From contig JAEZYG010000058.1 of assembly GCA_023419175.1 (NCBI GenBank), positions 1 to 9,356 of the forward strand: DNA of 9,356 nucleotides. The letters are read 5' to 3'. Below the pieces are notes generated by a model. The model saw nothing but the letters and a program-made list of their open reading frames with translations. It did no database searches and had not been told where the DNA came from. The stretch's first letter is position 1, and each line of letters begins with the position of its first letter. Position numbers and translations under genes: made by a program. Below, in pieces: positions 6,661-9,356 of the stretch. This DNA is from Actinomycetes bacterium. Lineage in GTDB: Bacteria > Actinomycetota > Actinomycetes > Propionibacteriales > Propionibacteriaceae.

Positions 6661-9139
6661 CTACGCTCACATCGACCAGCTCAAATCCTTGAGGGATCTG
6701 AACACTGTCGCTGATCTGGGCAGGAGTTCCAGCTTTCGCACCGACATTTTTCACCGAGACGAGATAATCGATTGTCGCCATATTCGTATCGCTCAACGCC
6801 ACAGGATTCTTCGATGCCTTACCGGGCTCGATCACCTCGCCTGTCAGCGGATCGACGACCGATTTTTGAAGTTGGAATTTCGGATCGGACGATTGGCGCT
6901 GTTGACCGAAATTACAACCCGACATATCGACTGCTGGGAAGACATTACCTGTATAGGCGCTGACAGCCTTGGTGCGTGCAGAGACCGTCACTTCAGTAAG
7001 AACACGCTGATTCTCAGGTAGCAATTCTCCCGTCGTCTTGTCAATGAGATCGACGCGCCACATATTGTCATTCGGTTTACCGGCATAGAGAGCACCGTCA
7101 GGGCCGAAGGCTAAACCGCGATATTCACGTCCCTTGCCCATACGGAAAACAGCGACGATCTTTTCATAATCGCGTGCAGCATTGCCGACAGTGCCTTCAT
7201 AGACCGACGGATGCCAATCTTTCTGACGAGTAGATCCTAAATCGAGGGCTCCGTTTTGCCCTTTCGCCGCCTCGCGTTTCCACTCGTCCGCTTCAAAACG
7301 GATGAGTTTTCCTTGAGAATCGACTAAACCGCGGCCACTACCTGTCACCAGATAGGCATCGTCGTTGAAATCGAAAGCGATGTCATAGGGAGCATCGTTA
7401 TTTATACCCGTATCAATACTGTGAGCTTTCACCCATCTGAAATTTCCAGATGTGGCGTTGGAAAGATCAGAGTTCAAGCCCGACAGGTCGATATACCATG
7501 CACGTCCTTTTCCACTGATCAATCCCTTACCGTTGCGTTCTTCTTCGATCGCCCATAAGACATTGTGACGATCAAAACCGAGACCGAGGAGTTTTTCCCT
7601 GTGGATCAATGGACCACCCGTCATGGGAGCAATTCCCACCACCTGTTTGGTTTTCATGTCATAGGCAACCAAACCGTTGAAATAACCAGCGTTCACCTTC
7701 TCGGAACGCGCCATGAAGAATAAGATATTGGGAAAATCAGGGCTGACCGCCACCGATTTATATAAAGCCTTCATGGTACGACTGCTTGGACCATTTCCAT
7801 AGGGAGTCTTTGCCTGATCCATGACATCGACACGCATCGTCGGATTATCGGTACCGATCGTGGCGGTGTCAAGAGTGATACTTCCAAAGTCGTGACCGAT
7901 ATAGTTTTCGTTGTAATACATGCTGTTTTCACACCACGGACCTGAACCTTGAGGTTCTCCTGGCATGGTGAAAACATCGACAGCGTTATCTTTCACCGGA
8001 AGGATCGGGCGGACGATTTCGAGAAGAGCTTCAACAGGACGCTCACGATCCCAATCTGTGGCGATACCGACAATACAGTTCTTATAGCTCACACCTTTAC
8101 GGACGGTAACGGTCGATCCAGCGGGAAGCCACGTATCACCTGTATAGGTGGACGGATCGACGTACCAGTTCAATGACTGCAGCCAGCGCAAAGCAGGATA
8201 TTGAGCCGCATAGGGGTTGGGCTGATAGGACGCCGAAGGATCGTTTCCTTTCCACAGAGTGCGCTTCAAGACCTGATCGGTGATATCACGTCCTTGAGCG
8301 TCGATCACCTGAATGGTGTTGCGTCCACTTCCTGAAGTCAACGGAGCGGCATCGAGTTCCACTTTGCCTTGTCCATTGGCGTCGCCGAATTTCAGATCGG
8401 CAAGCCATGCTCCCGATCGATTCTTCCAGGTATAGGTGTGGATACCCGAGCAATATCCCGAATCAGGGGTGAAAGACGACTCATGTCCTGCCCATTCAAG
8501 GGAGATATTCTCTTTCAACTCGGCTTGGGTAGACGCCCAGACATTGGCTCCCTCAGCGAGGGTAACGGCAGCATTTTTCGCGTTGATGACCGCCAATTTC
8601 TTAATAGAGATCGTCCCCTCTTTCGGACTTCCGGGGCGCTCTGGATGGGTATCGATCACGATATCGAATCCCGATCCCTTTCCATTCCCCTGGACGGATG
8701 TAACCGTCCATCCTCGCGGAAGGGAGATATCCGCATTCGAAATTCCGCGTGTCAGATGGGCAGCATCATCGAGGTTGATACGCAGGTTCAATGTGCTTGG
8801 AGCAGATGATGCTGAAGAATTTACATTCTTTACCTTCCAGGTGAAGGTATAGAAGAAATTATCTCCCCATCGAGGTTCGCGCTGAGGGGAGACCTCCATA
8901 TTGTTTCGAACATCCCACGCTGGGCCATGGGTCACAGTAGAGGTGATCTGAGGTTCGCCATCTTCACCGACAGCGGGGTCGAAAATATCTGGCTCAAATG
9001 CCATTGCAGTCGAGCTATATGCTCCACCGAACACGATAGCGATGGCGAGTAGAGCGGAAAGAATCCGTCTCCAACGATCAGGAGTCCTCTTCCCCCATGC
9101 GCTGTTCACACCCGAAAGCGTCCGCTCGAGCTGTAGCAC
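6620..9139 (-). CDS. Pilus tip adhesin, N-terminal part (frame ends early after an A7 run)
   Basis: This is the secreted, presumably ligand-binding part of a FimQ/FimB-like tip protein. A long signal peptide has basic residues at 17-25, a hydrophobic core at about 27-40 and a probable cut after AMA (47). A beta-rich region (about 60-380) precedes a middle region (about 455-740) in which a strand pattern recurs like propeller blades. A DUF11-like domain begins at about 752 (PKFQLQKSVVDPLTGE, then IDYLVSVKNVG and ISDSVQIPQGFELVDVSVDG). It is cut off after Lys834, where the frame runs into five out-of-frame residues and a stop. No von Willebrand A metal-site motif (DxSxS) is evident. The start is GTG at 9139 with AAGGG six bases upstream. 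As written it would be secreted but lacks a wall-sorting signal. It is the first gene of the operon, with a good candidate promoter. It could be phase-off, decaying, or a base-call error. Confidence 0.88.
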   Translation of the reverse strand: MLQLERTLSGVNSAWGKRTPDRWRRILSALLAIAIVFGGAYSSTAMAFEPDIFDPAVGEDGEPQITSTVTHGPAWDVRNNMEVSPQREPRWGDNFFYTFTWKVKNVNSSASSAPSTLNLRINLDDAAHLTRGISNADISLPRGWTVTSVQGNGKGSGFDIVIDTHPERPGSPKEGTISIKKLAVINAKNAAVTLAEGANVWASTQAELKENISLEWAGHESSFTPDSGYCSGIHTYTWKNRSGAWLADLKFGDANGQGKVELDAAPLTSGSGRNTIQVIDAQGRDITDQVLKRTLWKGNDPSASYQPNPYAAQYPALRWLQSLNWYVDPSTYTGDTWLPAGSTVTVRKGVSYKNCIVGIATDWDRERPVEALLEIVRPILPVKDNAVDVFTMPGEPQGSGPWCENSMYYNENYIGHDFGSITLDTATIGTDNPTMRVDVMDQAKTPYGNGPSSRTMKALYKSVAVSPDFPNILFFMARSEKVNAGYFNGLVAYDMKTKQVVGIAPMTGGPLIHREKLLGLGFDRHNVLWAIEEERNGKGLISGKGRAWYIDLSGLNSDLSNATSGNFRWVKAHSIDTGINNDAPYDIAFDFNDDAYLVTGSGRGLVDSQGKLIRFEADEWKREAAKGQNGALDLGSTRQKDWHPSVYEGTVGNAARDYEKIVAVFRMGKGREYRGLAFGPDGALYAGKPNDNMWRVDLIDKTTGELLPENQRVLTEVTVSARTKAVSAYTGNVFPAVDMSGCNFGQQRQSSDPKFQLQKSVVDPLTGEVIEPGKASKNPVALSDTNMATIDYLVSVKNVGAKAGTPAQISDSVQIPQGFELVDVSVDGQSREKKIHLHH
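6637..6643. repeat. T7 run (A7 on coding strand) at the adhesin frame break
   Basis: The coding strand reads GAG AAA AAA ATC in the first frame and AGA AAA AAA TCC in the second. The two frames overlap only from 6620 to 6663, and this run is the only homopolymer of that length there. Six A instead of seven would fuse the frames cleanly as Glu-Lys-Lys-Ser-Thr-Phe. Confidence 0.95.
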
Positions 9140-9153
9140 TGTCGTCCCTTCTC

Positions 9154-9171
9154 AAGACGTAAATACGTCTT
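9154..9171. promoter_or_regulatory. Perfect palindrome over the expected adhesin transcription start
   Basis: AAGACGT (9154-9160) pairs with ACGTCTT (9165-9171) around a 4-base centre, and TA/TA extends it by one pair. It begins at the 3' end of the candidate -10 box and ends a few bases before the ribosome binding site. It could be a repressor operator or a hairpin at the extreme 5' end of the mRNA. The structure is seen; the function is inferred. Confidence 0.5.
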
Positions 9172-9197
9172 TATATCCCCCAACAAAGTCCTGCCAA
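9170..9197 (-). promoter_or_regulatory. Candidate promoter of the pilus operon
   Basis: On the minus strand TTGGCA (9192-9197, five of six to TTGACA) and TATAAA (9170-9175, five of six to TATAAT) are separated by 16 bases. The predicted start is near 9163, giving a leader of about 24 bases that includes the ribosome binding site AAGGG. This is the best sigma-70-like match in the upstream region and would drive adhesin, pilin and probably sortase. Confidence 0.6.
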
Positions 9198-9211
9198 AAG
9201 ATCTTGTTCAC

Positions 9212-9264
9212 CTCATGGCTTGGATAATTAAACATTCAATAACCTTGCTAAACAAGTCCATGAG
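9212..9264. repeat. Imperfect inverted repeat upstream of the operon promoter
   Basis: CTCATGGCTTG (9212-9222) is matched in reverse complement by CAAGTCCATGAG (9253-9264), with one extra T, across a 30-base AT-rich spacer. The near arm lies about 15 bases upstream of the -35 box. It could bind an activator or repressor dimer. The rest of 9198-9356 is AT-rich, also holds a direct CATTCAAT repeat (9233-9240 and 9267-9274), and shows no gene that I can support. Confidence 0.4.
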
Positions 9265-9356
9265 CGCATTCAATTCATATCTATATTTAATACAGAAATA
9301 TATTCGTAGAACTTCAACCAATCAGCGAGAAAACGTTTTTGAACCTAATGCATATA

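Noticed and set aside
9212..9264. Invertible promoter element flanked by inverted repeats
   Set aside because: The arms are imperfect, the spacer is only 30 bases, the promoter lies outside the arms, and no recombinase gene is visible.
1..9356. CRISPR array, tRNA, rRNA or insertion sequence
   Set aside because: I saw no regularly spaced repeats, no cloverleaf or conserved rRNA segments, and no transposase-like frames or terminal repeats.

Overview
The window carries a sortase-assembled pilus locus of a Gram-positive actinobacterium. All recognised genes lie on the minus strand, so the biological order runs from high to low coordinates. The adhesin, major pilin and class C sortase appear in the same order as the Actinomyces fimbrial operons fimQ-fimP-srtC1 and fimB-fimA-srtC2. 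Base composition looks moderate rather than very high GC, and several starts are GTG. This suggests a moderate-GC member of the Actinomycetaceae or a relative; I cannot name the genus.

Layout in transcription order. (1) Positions 9140-9356 are a non-coding, AT-rich upstream region with a good candidate promoter, a short perfect palindrome covering the expected transcription start and a longer imperfect inverted repeat further upstream. (2) Positions 9139-5281 encode a large tip adhesin. It is split into two reading frames (839 codons, then 459 codons) that overlap at a run of seven A on the coding strand. Removing one A would give a single protein of about 1285 residues with a signal peptide, a propeller-like middle, DUF11-like and prealbumin-like domains and an IPLTG wall-sorting signal. 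(3) Positions 5184-3484 encode the 566-residue major pilin, with pilin motif, E-box and LPLTG signal. (4) A strong hairpin and a run of eight C (coding strand) separate the pilin from the sortase. (5) Positions 3404-2430 encode the class C pilin-polymerising sortase. (6) Positions 2332-1103 encode a membrane-anchored NodB-type (CE4) polysaccharide deacetylase, probably acting on peptidoglycan. (7) After a terminator-like hairpin, positions 996-1 encode the first 332 residues of an MFS transporter that runs off the left edge.

How the genes work together: the sortase cleaves the LPxTG-type signals of pilin and adhesin and joins pilin subunits through the lysine of the pilin motif, giving a two-component fibre with the adhesin expected at the tip. 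Final attachment to the wall would need a housekeeping sortase, which is not in this window. The deacetylase modifies the wall and may be only a neighbour. The transporter has no visible link to the pilus.

The most notable observation is the adhesin frame break exactly at the homopolymer. It may be a phase-variation or slippage switch, a true pseudogene, or a sequencing error. No unknown multi-gene system is evident; the locus is a recognisable pilus island with some unusual details.
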